Of a DNA stretch of 35,049 nucleotides, positions 1 through 8,891 are shown in pieces. The position numbers were made by a program, and so were the translations under genes. The notes under the pieces are model-generated. The model had not been told where the DNA came from. It worked only from the letters and a program-made list of their open reading frames with translations, and searched no databases. The stretch's first letter is position 1, and each line of letters starts with the position of its first letter. The stretch is from Borrelia maritima (GTDB lineage: Bacteria > Spirochaetota > Spirochaetia > Borreliales > Borreliaceae): positions 1 through 35,049 of the forward strand of contig NZ_CP044538.1 in NCBI RefSeq assembly GCF_008931845.1, read 5' to 3'.

Positions 1-84
1 AGTTAAGTTTGTTCTAGATTTTATACTAAATAATAGTAAATTCATTTACTATTATTTAGTATAAAATCTAGAACAAACTTAACT
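1..84. repeat. Left telomere, hairpin read-through palindrome
   Basis: Bases 1-41 and 44-84 are exact inverted repeats around a 2-base centre (tc, 42-43). That is expected when a covalently closed hairpin end is read through onto the other strand. Reading inward from the axis, the sequence contains the TAGTATA box (57-63) typical of Borrelia telomeres and a ctagaac motif. The same inward sequence occurs at the right end. The 2-base centre may be the unpaired loop or an assembly artefact; a fully replicated telomere would be a perfect palindrome. Confidence 0.9.
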
Positions 85-189
85 AGCAATTTTTTTGAAT
101 GAATAGTCATTCAAATTTGAACACATACTTTACTTATAGTAAACTAAACTCTATATACAAAATATCACTACTCTAAAGGAAATTTTATA
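85..189. other. Left subtelomeric region and putative promoter of the first gene
   Basis: The segment at 86-112 (gcaatttttttgaatgaata and following) is shared with the right subtelomere, where it forms a longer perfect palindrome. Here the dyad is imperfect. A weak promoter-like pair, tttact then tatata 17 bases later, lies at about 130-158. An aaagga Shine-Dalgarno sequence follows at about 174-179. Confidence 0.5.
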
Positions 190-489
190 ATGCTTATTGA
201 TGATAAAAATCAAGAATATTTTACTTTAAAAGAAATACAAGCTATACAAAATAACAACATAAAAAACAATACCACTTATATAAAACTGATTAGATTGGAA
301 AAACAGGAGAAAATTATTCCCTATAAACCATCCCAAAATATAAAAGCTTTCAAAAAATATGGTAAAAAAATTATTAATTTATATCCCAAAGAACAAATTT
401 TAAAATATTTTATAACACCAAGCTCCTTAAAAAGCTGCAATACAAACACTTACTTCCCTAAATACAATCTATCAGAACATAAGCCATAA
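190..489 (+). CDS. Hypothetical protein, 99 aa
   Basis: I do not recognise this protein. It is basic and lacks a signal peptide or membrane segment. The N-terminal part (about residues 10-45, FTLKEIQ...TTYIKLIRLEKQ) followed by KKYGKKI and YPKEQILKYF loosely resembles the wing-type pattern of small helix-turn-helix proteins, so DNA binding is possible but unproven. The ATG has a good Shine-Dalgarno sequence (aaagga, about 10 bases upstream), and the frame is intact in a region that is otherwise decayed. It is the first gene inside the left telomere and is followed by about 1 kb without a convincing gene. Confidence 0.6.
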   Translation: MLIDDKNQEYFTLKEIQAIQNNNIKNNTTYIKLIRLEKQEKIIPYKPSQNIKAFKKYGKKIINLYPKEQILKYFITPSSLKSCNTNTYFPKYNLSEHKP

Positions 490-1519
490 AACTTTACTTA
501 GGGCAATGTCTAGCACACTTGCACTCTTACTATAAAAGATAAATGGGCTAATAAAAATGAAGTCTATTAAAATTGAGTTTAAATCCAAAACTATTTACCA
601 ATATATTAACTAATATTTGCTCAATATATTCCTCAAAATTAATCAAACGAGAAATTAAAGCTCTCTATTGATAAATAATAGATAAACTAATAGTTTACAT
701 AAACTCTTAAAGCCAACCCTATATACGTTTATAAAACGTATACCCTATTTTTTATATATAATCCTTTTTTTAAGGATTAAAGATCCCCAATCATTTTTAT
801 TTGAAATTCTGAATTGTTAAAATTTGTTTTTAAAAAATTTTTGCTTTCTATAAATTATTTTCATGCCCAAAAATAATTATCTTGCATCTTATATTGTTTG
901 GCATTCATGGAATCACAGCGCTCATACCTAAAGACACATATTTAAAAGTTAAATGGGGAATAAACAAACTAAAAGCATGCCCATCAAAAACCTTCTTACA
1001 TTTTAATGCAGAATTAATTTTATTTATAACCCCAATATCTTTATTAATTACACCTTGGGAATCCATTACTTTATTAAGTAAGTCAATATCATTTGATTTC
1101 ATTAATTCATCTACATCTTGACAATCTAATACATGTCCTTAAGTCTCAAATTCCTGCGGAAAATCCGGCACAGAAAGAAACTCTAAAAAAATTAAACTCG
1201 ATTTTAGAATTATTTATGCTGTAACATAATTGACATTAATTTTAAACAATTACACCATTTATCTTCTTACTTTTATTCATTAAACTCCATATACTTAAAA
1301 ATATATATATTAAAATAAATTATTTATATCAAAATGGTCATATATAGTACTGAAACTATTTCAAGTTCACCTAACATCACTTAATTTTAGAATTGTATTT
1401 TTAATACCACAATTACTATCTGGATGATTTGTTTTTTCACCTTCACCACCTACTAAAAATTGATTCACACTAATCAATGCCAACCACACCTTTTTTATCA
1501 TCTTTATTTTTATTATTAT
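490..1519. other. Decayed intergenic region
   Basis: No intact gene is seen. On the minus strand, about 905-1131 is open and could encode a short piece (includes NKVMDSQGVINKDIGVINK), which may be the relic of a larger gene. It has no start context and its family is unknown. The overlapping plus-strand frame looks like its shadow. The rest is AT-rich with frequent stops on both strands. Confidence 0.4.
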
Positions 1520-1959
1520 TTTTAATATCCAAACATTCAACTTAACAACAAAATAGCTACTGACTACACAAAAAACGAACTTCTAAATAAACTAAAGGAT
1601 TTTGCAAATTTCCCAGAACAAGATGCTCGCAGTAAATATATAAATTTAGATATTCCCCTGATGTTAAATACAATAAAAAATTTACTGCAAAAGAAATACT
1701 TGGTTATATTTATGTAATTTTTTACTCCAATATTTATCAGAATATATTCTACGAGCAATTACAAATAGATTTTTATAAAATTATTTTTATAGATAATACT
1801 GAAATATTTGAAATACTTAGTAAACTTGGAACAGAGCTCATTAATTCTCATTTACTAAAAGTTATTCCAACGCTAAATAACAAAATTGGAAAATGTTTTT
1901 CATTTTTAGATGGAATTCTAAAACAAAATCCAATCATAAAAAAAGTTTTTTACAAATAA
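1520..1959 (+). pseudogene. Frameshifted gene relic, family not recognised
   Basis: Two plus-strand frames join into one plausible protein if a shift near 1660 is allowed. The first reads KIATDYTKNELLNKLKDFAN and continues to about YINLDIP. The second runs from about DVKYNKKFTAKEILGYIYV to a TAA at 1957-1959 (ending NPIIKKVFYK). The composition is lysine- and asparagine-rich and helical, like many Borrelia plasmid lipoproteins, but no lipobox or start remains. No function is assigned. Confidence 0.45.
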
Positions 1960-2343
1960 GAAACAAATGAGCCTTACTATAACCAAACTTCTAGATTTAC
2001 GAATGTTTCTAAAGAATAATATAATTATACTGTTGAGGATTGCCAAACTTAAAAAGTTGCTTAACTTATAGAAAGGCAGAGAAATGCTCCTAAAAAGGGG
2101 TTGAACATCTCGAGTTATCAAAACAATTCATTATACAATTGGCATACAAAAAGAAATAGACAGTATAATTTTTCAAATCTAAAAAGAGTTTAGGAAACTG
2201 CTTAAACCCTACATTAAAATCTGCTTAGCACAGCAAAGTAATTCAAATGATATTTTAGGAACAAATTCATCTTCAAACATAAAATCTATAAATTGCGCTA
2301 ATATTTCATTATTAAAACTTAGTTATTAGGAAATAATATTAAT
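1960..2343. other. Decayed sequence without a gene
   Basis: Stops occur in all frames. Short coding-like runs on the plus strand suggest it continues the relic just upstream, or a second one, but no frame can be joined with confidence. Confidence 0.4.
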
Positions 2344-2882
2344 ATGAAAAAATAAGTTTATTTTTACTTTTAATATTCAATTTAAATGCTGACTTGGATA
2401 AGCTTATAAAAAAATATACAAAAGCTAAAAAAGCTTTTTCTAAAGAAAATTTCAATTTAATTAACAAAAAAATCAGATAATTATGATTTTGAAGATGAGC
2501 ATCTGATAAACACTTTTTTTCTATGCCTAACAAATTATAGAGCATTTAAAAAAATTGGAATTAAAGAAAAAGATGTTTTTTTAGATGCTCTTAACTTTAC
2601 AGGTTGTCTTATAAAGACAAATTAATAACTTCCACATCTCCACTTACTGGAATCATAAAATTTTAGAAAATAATGTATCTTATAGGCGGTAATCCGGATG
2701 ATGTTTTTTCCTGTTTAACAACATTGAATTAACTTTGCTGAGAAATATAGAGACAAAGCTAGAGATAAGTTTAAAGAAGCTTATTCTGAAAAGAAAATAA
2801 ATACGGTTAAATAAATATTAATCGACTTACCTAAAGATTTGAATGAAATTATTAATTTCATTCAAAATATTATTAGGGCTTA
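2344..2882 (+). pseudogene. Decayed secreted or exported protein gene
   Basis: It starts ATGAAAAAATAAG, where a frame lesion interrupts what would be a signal peptide (MKK, then SLFLLLIFNLNADL). The reading continues in pieces: LDKLIKKYTKAKKAFSKENF, then after another shift DNYDFEDEHLINTFFLCL, and near the end LPKDLNEIINFIQNIIRA with a TAA at 2880-2882. At least three frame lesions make it non-functional. The family is not recognised. The stop codon lies inside the left arm of a terminator-like hairpin. Confidence 0.5.
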
Positions 2883-2918
2883 AAGAAATTCTCCTACTAA
2901 AGAGCTTCTTTAAGCCCT
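2875..2918. terminator. Inverted repeat upstream of the PF57 module, likely terminator
   Basis: There are perfect 13-base arms, agggcttaaagaa (2875-2887) and ttctttaagccct (2906-2918), with an 18-base loop. An equivalent hairpin (12686-12729) lies upstream of the second PF57 gene. In both cases the near edge is exactly 228 bases from the PF57 start, so the hairpin belongs to a conserved replication module. It may stop transcription entering the module. Confidence 0.7.
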
Positions 2919-2984
2919 ACAATTGTAAATGACTCATAAGGTAGCTCAAATGAAAATCTTTTTCATTTACTACGTTACTTTTAG

Positions 2985-3028
2985 TATAGCTCAAATTAGA
3001 ATTAAAATCAATTTATCTTTATATAAAA
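2985..3028. promoter_or_regulatory. Conserved block upstream of PF57, candidate origin or promoter element
   Basis: Bases 2999-3025 match, with one mismatch in 27, the reverse complement of 12577-12603 upstream of the second PF57 gene. They sit at nearly the same distance from the start codon (121 and 119 bases). Conservation of AT-rich non-coding DNA in a plasmid this decayed suggests function, either as replication origin or as control of PF57. Confidence 0.55.
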
Positions 3029-3065
3029 TCGGAATTTACCTAACTCTCAACATTTAATTTTTATG

Positions 3066-3105
3066 CAATTTTTGTATAAAAGTATTTACTTTTATACAAA
3101 AATTG
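3066..3105. repeat. Long perfect inverted repeat before PF57
   Basis: Nineteen-base arms, caatttttgtataaaagta (3066-3084) and its exact complement (3087-3105), flank a 2-base centre. The repeat ends about 40 bases before the PF57 ATG. No T-run follows it, so an operator, origin or replication-protein binding site is more likely than a terminator. The second PF57 gene has a shorter palindrome (12535-12560) of different sequence in a comparable place. Confidence 0.7.
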
Positions 3106-3145
3106 TGCATTATTATATTATAAATTCTCATTAAGGAGCCTAAAA

Positions 3146-4228
3146 ATGCAAATCTTTTCAAAAAAAACAAATTATCGTAACAAGTTACAACACAAATTAA
3201 TAGTTCTTATCTCAACACTCTGCTATATAAACAATAAACATAAAAAATATTCACAAAGCAACATACTTTATTACTTTAATGAAAATCTAAAAAGAAATGG
3301 TCAAACTACCACTACACTAAGAACAATGCAAAATTATCTTTATAAATTAGAAAAAGAAATAAAAGTAACAACTAACTACTACAAACACTTGGGGGTAAAT
3401 TGCGGAACTGAAATTTACTACAAACTTAATTATCCTAAAAAAGAGTGTTATCTTAAAATCAATCAACATTTTAAAGAGAAAAAAAACTGTAGATTTAAAT
3501 CCAGAGCTAATAACTATCTTAAAGACAAATTTAATAAAAATGGGAATGTAGATTTAGTGGAGTGTTTTAATAATAAAAATAATAATACAAAAGAAGAAAA
3601 AAAAATTAACCAAATAGAAACGTATCAAATTAAAAAGTATTTTAATAAGTGTAACTTTTTATCAAAAAAAACTCTTCCAATTTTAAATTTAGATATTAAT
3701 AAAGATGAATTGATTGAAATACTTAAAATTATAAAAAGAATTGAAATTAACCTAACAAAAAATAAAAATATACATTTAAATAAATCTTACTTTAAAGAAA
3801 AGCAAAACAAATTAAAGAAAATATTAATCAACACCCAACAACAGTTAGAAAAAAAAGGATACAATGCTGAACAATTAGAAATAAATATTAAAAAAATATA
3901 TGAAAATTACAAAACCAAACCTCATTTTATCGTTGAATATCAAAAATATAACGATTTATATAAAATAAAACGCAAATTAGAAAAATCAATTGAAGTCAAA
4001 AAAGAAATCTCACAAGAAGATTACGAGAATATAAAGATAAACATCATTTTTAATATACTCATTGAACAACTAAGAAAAGAGACAAAAATTGAAGTTCTAA
4101 AACCAATTATAAAAGTCTATTTGAATAGCAAAAAGAAATTAGAATATAATAAAGTATTTAATACTTATTATTATGAATTATTAGAAATAACAAAAAAGGA
4201 AAAAATTTTCAATGTTAAAAAATGTTAA
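3146..4228 (+). CDS. PF57 plasmid replication/maintenance protein (Borrelia ORF-A type)
   Basis: This 360-residue basic protein belongs to the Borrelia plasmid family PF57 (Borrelia_orfA type), thought to be the replication initiator of Borrelia plasmids. Recognisable family segments are LQHKLIVLISTL (about 14-25), SNILYYFNENLKRNG (about 38-52), NYLYKLEKE and HLGVNCGTEIYYKLNYPKKE (about 81-100). The C-terminal half is a charged, probably helical region. The start has aaggag 7 bases upstream. It heads a tight cluster (23 bases to PF50). It is roughly three-quarters identical by eye to the second PF57 copy at 11385-12458. As part of the only complete cluster, it is the most likely working replication gene. 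Confidence 0.88.
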   Translation: MQIFSKKTNYRNKLQHKLIVLISTLCYINNKHKKYSQSNILYYFNENLKRNGQTTTTLRTMQNYLYKLEKEIKVTTNYYKHLGVNCGTEIYYKLNYPKKECYLKINQHFKEKKNCRFKSRANNYLKDKFNKNGNVDLVECFNNKNNNTKEEKKINQIETYQIKKYFNKCNFLSKKTLPILNLDINKDELIEILKIIKRIEINLTKNKNIHLNKSYFKEKQNKLKKILINTQQQLEKKGYNAEQLEINIKKIYENYKTKPHFIVEYQKYNDLYKIKRKLEKSIEVKKEISQEDYENIKINIIFNILIEQLRKETKIEVLKPIIKVYLNSKKKLEYNKVFNTYYYELLEITKKEKIFNVKKC

Positions 4229-4251
4229 AAGAAGTTGTATAAGAGTTAAAT

Positions 4252-4824
4252 ATGCAAAACATAGCAAAATTTATACAATTAGATAAATCAATAGTTAGAT
4301 GTTCAGATAAAAAAAATCTTTTTATCAAGATTGAAAAAGATAATGATAAAACAATGTATCATACAAAAATAATGATGGATATTTATAAATTTGGACTTAA
4401 TAAGAAAAAAAATAAATGTCGTATATCATTAAGAAAATTATTTAATCAATCAAAAGTTGAAGAATTTAATTTATTTTCATTAAGAGTAGACGATAAATTC
4501 TTAGGTATTTACTACGGCTATAAAAAACCAATAAAGAAAATCTTTGTAAAGTACGAAGTTGGCGGAATTGAAAAATCTTATTTATTGTCAAAAGCATATT
4601 ACATGGAGTTTAGATTTAAAAAAGGGAGCGTTTTTTGCTACTTTAAGAGTCTATCTCGATTGCTAAAAAAAGAACAAGTAAATATTGCCTACAATAAAAC
4701 ATTATTTAGTATGTTTACGACATTAGAAAAGCAAGTATATGAATTTTATGATAAAAAATACCCACAAAAAGGACCTCTTATAAAATGGATAGAAAAAAAT
4801 TGGCTAAAAAACCAAATATTATAG
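4252..4824 (+). CDS. PF50 plasmid maintenance protein (DUF226)
   Basis: This 190-residue protein is of the Borrelia PF50/DUF226 family, nearly always found between PF57 and ParA. Family landmarks visible here are KTMYHTKIMMDIYKFG (about 33-48), FLGIYYGYKKPIKK and MEFRFKKGSVFCY. There is no signal peptide or membrane span, so it is a cytoplasmic protein. Its biochemical role is not known; genetic work on related plasmids ties it to maintenance. The Shine-Dalgarno sequence is poor, so translation is probably coupled to PF57 23 bases upstream. Its last 40 bases overlap the parA start. A homologue is at 10789-11349. Confidence 0.87.
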   Translation: MQNIAKFIQLDKSIVRCSDKKNLFIKIEKDNDKTMYHTKIMMDIYKFGLNKKKNKCRISLRKLFNQSKVEEFNLFSLRVDDKFLGIYYGYKKPIKKIFVKYEVGGIEKSYLLSKAYYMEFRFKKGSVFCYFKSLSRLLKKEQVNIAYNKTLFSMFTTLEKQVYEFYDKKYPQKGPLIKWIEKNWLKNQIL

Positions 4825-5552
4825 CTGTTGCTTCAATTAAGGGGGGAGTTGGCAAAAGCACTTCTTCAATAATGTTTTCAGCAATTCTTAACAAAACCAA
4901 TAAAGTACTACTTATTGATCTTGATCCACAAAACGCAGTTACAAGTTATTTTATAACTCAAGACCATCCTAGGATGGAATTAATTAATATTTATAATTCT
5001 TATTCTTTAATGAAGAAAGATAAGACTTTTAAGGATATTGTTATTAATGTATCTAAAAATTTAGATTTTATTCCAAGTTATCTAGAACTTGCTAAATTTA
5101 GTAAGGAAGGAAATCAATTTAAAGAACTTATGCTTAGAAATGCAGTATATAATTATTTAGAAGATTATGATTACGTTATAATTGACACTCCTCCAAGTTT
5201 ATCAGCAGAGCTTGATAATGCTCTTGTGATTGCAGATAAAGTTGTAATACCGGTTCCTCTTGAAAGGTGGGCGGTTGAAAATTTACCATTACTAATAAAT
5301 CAGATAAAAGAATTAGAAAATAATTTTATAGGTAAAGAGACCAAAATTATTCATATTTTCGCATCTAAGGTTGAAATAGGAAGAGTTGCCTCAACTGAAA
5401 TTATGGCTTTATTAAAAGAAAAATACTTAAATAAGTTCATTGGAGAAGTTCATAAAAGCGAAGCTTTAAAAAGGGTAATAGATTATGCTGTAGAGCCAAA
5501 AGAAAACGAAAATTACTACAGAGAATACTTAAAAATTTTAGAAAAAATTTAG
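4785..5552 (+). CDS. parA: ParA-family partition ATPase (PF32)
   Basis: This 255-residue ParA/MinD-type ATPase is intact. It has the deviant Walker A KGGVGKST (residues 19-26), LLIDLDPQ (about 42-49), and the Walker B region YDYVIIDTPPSLSAE (about 127-141). It should drive segregation of plasmid copies together with the PF49 protein and a centromere site. The PF32 type defines plasmid compatibility in Borrelia, so this gene is the best handle for typing the plasmid; I cannot assign the type by eye. The ATG lies inside the PF50 gene, a 40-base overlap that implies translational coupling. The other two ParA copies in the window are broken. Confidence 0.93.
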   Translation: MDRKKLAKKPNIIAVASIKGGVGKSTSSIMFSAILNKTNKVLLIDLDPQNAVTSYFITQDHPRMELINIYNSYSLMKKDKTFKDIVINVSKNLDFIPSYLELAKFSKEGNQFKELMLRNAVYNYLEDYDYVIIDTPPSLSAELDNALVIADKVVIPVPLERWAVENLPLLINQIKELENNFIGKETKIIHIFASKVEIGRVASTEIMALLKEKYLNKFIGEVHKSEALKRVIDYAVEPKENENYYREYLKILEKI

Positions 5553-5556
5553 CATG

Positions 5557-5593
5557 TTTTTAAAAAAGTACAGTCACTGTACTTTTTTAAAAA
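5557..5593. promoter_or_regulatory. Perfect inverted repeat between parA and PF49, candidate parS or attenuator
   Basis: Eighteen-base arms, tttttaaaaaagtacagt (5557-5574) and actgtacttttttaaaaa (5576-5593), are separated by one base. The repeat fills almost the whole gap between the parA stop and the PF49 Shine-Dalgarno sequence. A ParB-type binding site (centromere) is an attractive reading because of the location. A terminator or attenuator is the alternative, since the right arm contains a T-run. Confidence 0.6.
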
Positions 5594-5606
5594 AGAGGTT
5601 TTAAAA

Positions 5607-6146
5607 ATGGTAAAAAGTAGAAAAATAATAATAAATGATAGAATTGTAAGAAATAATACTTATATTAATACTGAAGAACGAGACAAAAAAAAGTATGAAC
5701 TTTTAAAAAATGAACTTAAAAATAGAATTGAGGATGATATTAGAAATAAAATAAATACAATGAAAATTTTACTAAAAATTAAAAATGGAAAGCTTTATAT
5801 TTTAGATGGATATAAAAGGTTTGAAGATTTTATTTTTGACTTTAAAATAGCCAAAACTCAAGCTTATAAGTATATTAAAATAGCAAAACTTATTTTTGAA
5901 GGAAAGCTTGAAGAAATTGATATCATAGAAAATGGAATTGATAAAACTTTATTTAATTTAATGAAAGATAAAAAAATTAAGTCTAAAGTAAATTTAATAA
6001 CACCACTTAGGATTAGGCTAGAAACACAAGAAGCATGTGATTTTTACAAAAGGAATCTTAAATTTACTAGCTATCTTCTTGAAGATTTTTATCAAAAAAA
6101 CAAAGAACAACTTATTAAAAAATTAGAAAAATATAAAAATAAGTAA
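5607..6146 (+). CDS. PF49 plasmid partition protein (Plasmid_parti family, ParB-like)
   Basis: This 179-residue basic protein is of the Borrelia PF49 family, which takes the place of ParB in these clusters. Visible family segments are MKILLKIKNGKLYILDGYKR (about 52-71), the core FKIAKTQAYKYIKIAKLIFE (about 77-99, with a helix-turn-helix look) and IDKTLFNLMKDKKIKSK (about 112-129). It is expected to bind the plasmid centromere and to act with ParA. The Shine-Dalgarno gagg precedes the ATG by about 8 bases. It ends the cluster and is followed by an AT-rich dyad. A decayed homologue lies at about 17855-18370 and a fragment at about 14253-14416. Confidence 0.85.
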   Translation: MVKSRKIIINDRIVRNNTYINTEERDKKKYELLKNELKNRIEDDIRNKINTMKILLKIKNGKLYILDGYKRFEDFIFDFKIAKTQAYKYIKIAKLIFEGKLEEIDIIENGIDKTLFNLMKDKKIKSKVNLITPLRIRLETQEACDFYKRNLKFTSYLLEDFYQKNKEQLIKKLEKYKNK

Positions 6147-6172
6147 ATATGCTTTTAGTATATTTACTTATT
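6143..6172 (+). terminator. Possible terminator after the partition cluster
   Basis: The sequence aaataagtaaatatgc...tatttacttatttt directly after the PF49 stop forms a short dyad (aagtaaata / tatttactt) followed by a T-run. It fits a rho-independent terminator closing the PF57-PF50-PF32-PF49 unit. Confidence 0.6.
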
Positions 6173-6279
6173 TTTATATAAATAGTATGTATATACTACT
6201 AGTAGAATATAAGAAAAAAACCATTAGAAAAAAGTATAAAAATAACATCAAGCAATGTGAAAAAATTTTCACATTTTTT

Positions 6280-7934
6280 TACTCTGCCATTCTTAATACC
6301 ATTAAATGTTCTTTTAATTTTAGGATGCTAACTAATTTTTCAGCAGCAAGTACATCTCCATTAAAATTATAGTAAAAATTTATTTACACCTGTACGGCTT
6401 TAGCTTTTTTGTAATTTGGCAATTTCTTCTGCAATAATTTTAGCTTCAAATTTGCATAAACTTTCATCTATTAGTGCGGGTGTTATTCTTCCTAATTCAG
6501 GTTGAACAAACTCGCTAGACATTACCTGGACTTAGATATATGTTGGGGTATTCTAAATAAATCGTGCACCACCACTAGCAAGTTTTATCTCTTCAATAGG
6601 CCCAACAAATTTTACTGCTCGTTGTGATTCTTTTAAGTATTTCATCTAAAATTTTCTGTGTATTTTCTAAATCGCTAACCTGAACCCAATACAGATCATA
6701 AGCCTCTCCATTGTCGACTTTGGCCTGTAGCTTTTATGCGTTCGGTTTTAGGCTGGAAAGTTCCCTTTTCCATTCTAATTCTAGGTTTTTAGTTTCTTCA
6801 GCTTTAGTAAGTCGGATAATTTCTATTTCTTTAATATATTCATCATCTAATTCACTCAATTTTTTTCTCGTTTTGATTTCTGCATCAAAACTCTCTTAAA
6901 GTCTCGAAACCACAATTTCACTTAGTTTTTCAAGTTCTTCTAAATCTTCATCTCGCTTCTTTTCAATTTTTTTGATTCTGACTTTTTCCGGGCATCTAAA
7001 GATTTCCAAATGAACTTCCCGACTATTTGTATGACAATTTTTATCACAGCTTGTCCCAAATGTGCTACAATAGTTGCTCCAGCGGCTCCCAACCCATTTT
7101 TTGCCATATTAACCAAACTTTTTGTTGTATAGTTTGCAAAATAATCACCGCCCTCAACAATACTTTTCTCTGCATCTTGATTTAAAGCTTTTGATGTTTA
7201 GTCAGCCAAAGTCCCTGCAAAGTCTAAAAGGGAGGGTCATATCAGCTTTTGCTGTTTCTTTAGTTGATTAGCAAGTTGCTGCAGAGTATTCTTGTTGGTT
7301 TGATTTAGGTTTAAAAATTGTGACTTTTAGGTATTTAGAAATTCCCTATGCAGTTCTTGAATTTTGGATACTATGATTTTTTCAATCCAATCATCATTAG
7401 CCCTAAAGCTTTTCAAATATCTAAAATCAGTTAAGTCATTTGGAGTATAAAATATTTCACTTTTCTTTTTTTCTTTATATCAAGAGATCCAGACGTAAGA
7501 TAAATATTTTCCTTATAATATGCACACTGAAAAAGCCTGCCTACCAATATCACCTTTTCTTTTAACCCGATCACCATCAGTTATTCCAATTACACCTTTA
7601 AATTTTTTTTTAAAGCTCCTCAAATTTTTTCTTAGCCTCTTGTAAATTATTTTCTCTTTTATACTTTTTATTATTTAAGCTATCTATCTATTTTATTTTG
7701 TAATTTTAATCTTAGATTTTCAACAACATTTTGAACTAATTGATCTTTAGTTCGAGCTTGTATCTGCTCATCAGGGTGCATTAATTCCTTTTTTACCTCT
7801 AAAGCAGCTACAAATCCTTTAACTTGCTTTTTTAAATTTTGTTCTGAAATTTTTGTACCTTTACTAATTTAATAATTCTTGCAAGAAATTATCAGTACAA
7901 AAATAAAACAAATAATAAACTTCTTTTATTCATG
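6280..7934 (-). pseudogene. Decayed plasmid lipoprotein gene
   Basis: The minus strand starts at ATG 7934 behind a good Shine-Dalgarno sequence (aagggg). It reads MNKRSLLFVLFLY, then after a shift LIISCKNY, which looks like a signal peptide with a lipobox. Further pieces in shifted frames include KISEQNLKKQVKGFVAALEV, YTPNDLTDFRYLKSFR, NQTNKNTLQQLANQLK and KALNQDAEKSIVEGGDYFAN. A glycine-rich hydrophobic stretch (KNGLGAAGATIVAHLGQAVI) follows, then a charged coiled-coil-like tail. Many stops and shifts show it is dead. I cannot name the family; it is a helical Borrelia surface lipoprotein by pattern. Short plus-strand frames here are shadows. Confidence 0.6.
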
Positions 7935-8233
7935 ACTATCGCCCCTTAAGATTTAATTAAAGGTAAATCAAAGATCCAATTTTACAATATTTTACAGTAT
8001 AATTAAATGAAAAAATATAATTTCTCTAGCTTTAGGTATAAAAAATTATATTTGATTTTTAAAGGATATTAAAACTATGACAAAAGATTTTAATAAAAAA
8101 AGTGCTATTCTTTCAAAAATCAGCTCAATAATAACGACCAAATTTGTGTGTTGCTTGTAAAACTAAAAATAAACATACTAAAAATCTTATAGCAGGCTAA
8201 TAACGCTTTTATTATGTTTATTTTTTTGGCTGC

Positions 8234-8678
8234 TTAGGATTTTATAACTTTATATGGAAGAGAACCACATGTTTTTTTATTTTCGTTTTTTAACACTTTA
8301 AAGTCATTAAGTAAAACCTTAAAATATTCTTTGGTTAATGAATAAAGGCTAGCTACAATAAGATTATTTTCATTTTCATTTTCATTTTCTTTAAAAAATT
8401 CATCTTTGGTATCTAATTTTAGAATTTTATTAACTTTTTCTTTACTAAATGCAAATGTTCTAAGTAAAGTAAATTGGAGAAATTTTTTAGCTATTAGCAA
8501 GGAAGTATTTTACTAAAGCTAGATATAGTGGATTAGCTAAAATTTCATCTTCTTCGGGTTGAGGTATGGGACGTTGATAAAGACATGATTTGAGAACATT
8601 TGAGTAAACAAATCTTCTTAGTAAAAAGTCAAATGCTAATGAATTAAAAATAGATATAATAATATAATTTTTTATCAA
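8234..8678 (-). pseudogene. C-terminal remnant of a type IIG restriction-modification enzyme (BBE02-like)
   Basis: Two overlapping minus-strand frames (8678-8487, then 8500-8234) join through a shift near 8490. The first part, FNSLAFDFLLRRF...SCLYQRPIPQPEEDEI, matches the familiar end of the target-recognition region in Eco57I/type IIG methyltransferase-nucleases (pattern NSxxxDFxxR...YQxPIPxPEE). The second part is a lysine-rich tail (KLDTKDEFFKENENENENN). B. burgdorferi lp25 carries such a gene (BBE02), as do other Borrelia linear plasmids. Only the last 140 or so residues remain, with no catalytic motifs, so it is inactive. Confidence 0.6.
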
Positions 8679-8760
8679 TAGATATTGGGAACTTATAAAG
8701 TTTTTTTATAAGTTATGTGTATTTAAAAAAATACAAAAATCAAAACAAAAAATTAAAAAT

Positions 8761-8859
8761 ATAGCAAAATTGTATTTTATAATAATAGCAATATATTTGT
8801 ATTAGACAGAATATAGCAAAATTGTATTTTATAGTAATATATTTGTATTAGACAGATAT
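8761..8859. repeat. Tandem direct repeat in the promoter region of the 8892 lipoprotein gene
   Basis: 8761-8812 and 8813-8859 are near-identical copies beginning atagcaaaattgtatttta and ending with attagacaga. The second copy lacks about 5 bases in the middle. The repeat ends about 30 bases before the lipoprotein ATG, so it duplicates probable promoter or operator DNA. Confidence 0.75.
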
Positions 8860-8891
8860 GAATTTGTAAAGATTCTAATAGGAGAGGCAAT

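Noticed and set aside
882..1121. 79-residue plus-strand open frame
   Set aside because: It overlaps an opposite frame in the same stretch, has no ribosome site and no recognisable protein character.
6187..6899. Short plus-strand frames at 6187-6372 and 6711-6899
   Set aside because: They lie antisense to the decayed minus-strand lipoprotein gene and look like its shadows (Phe/Ser-rich complements of Lys/Glu-rich coding).
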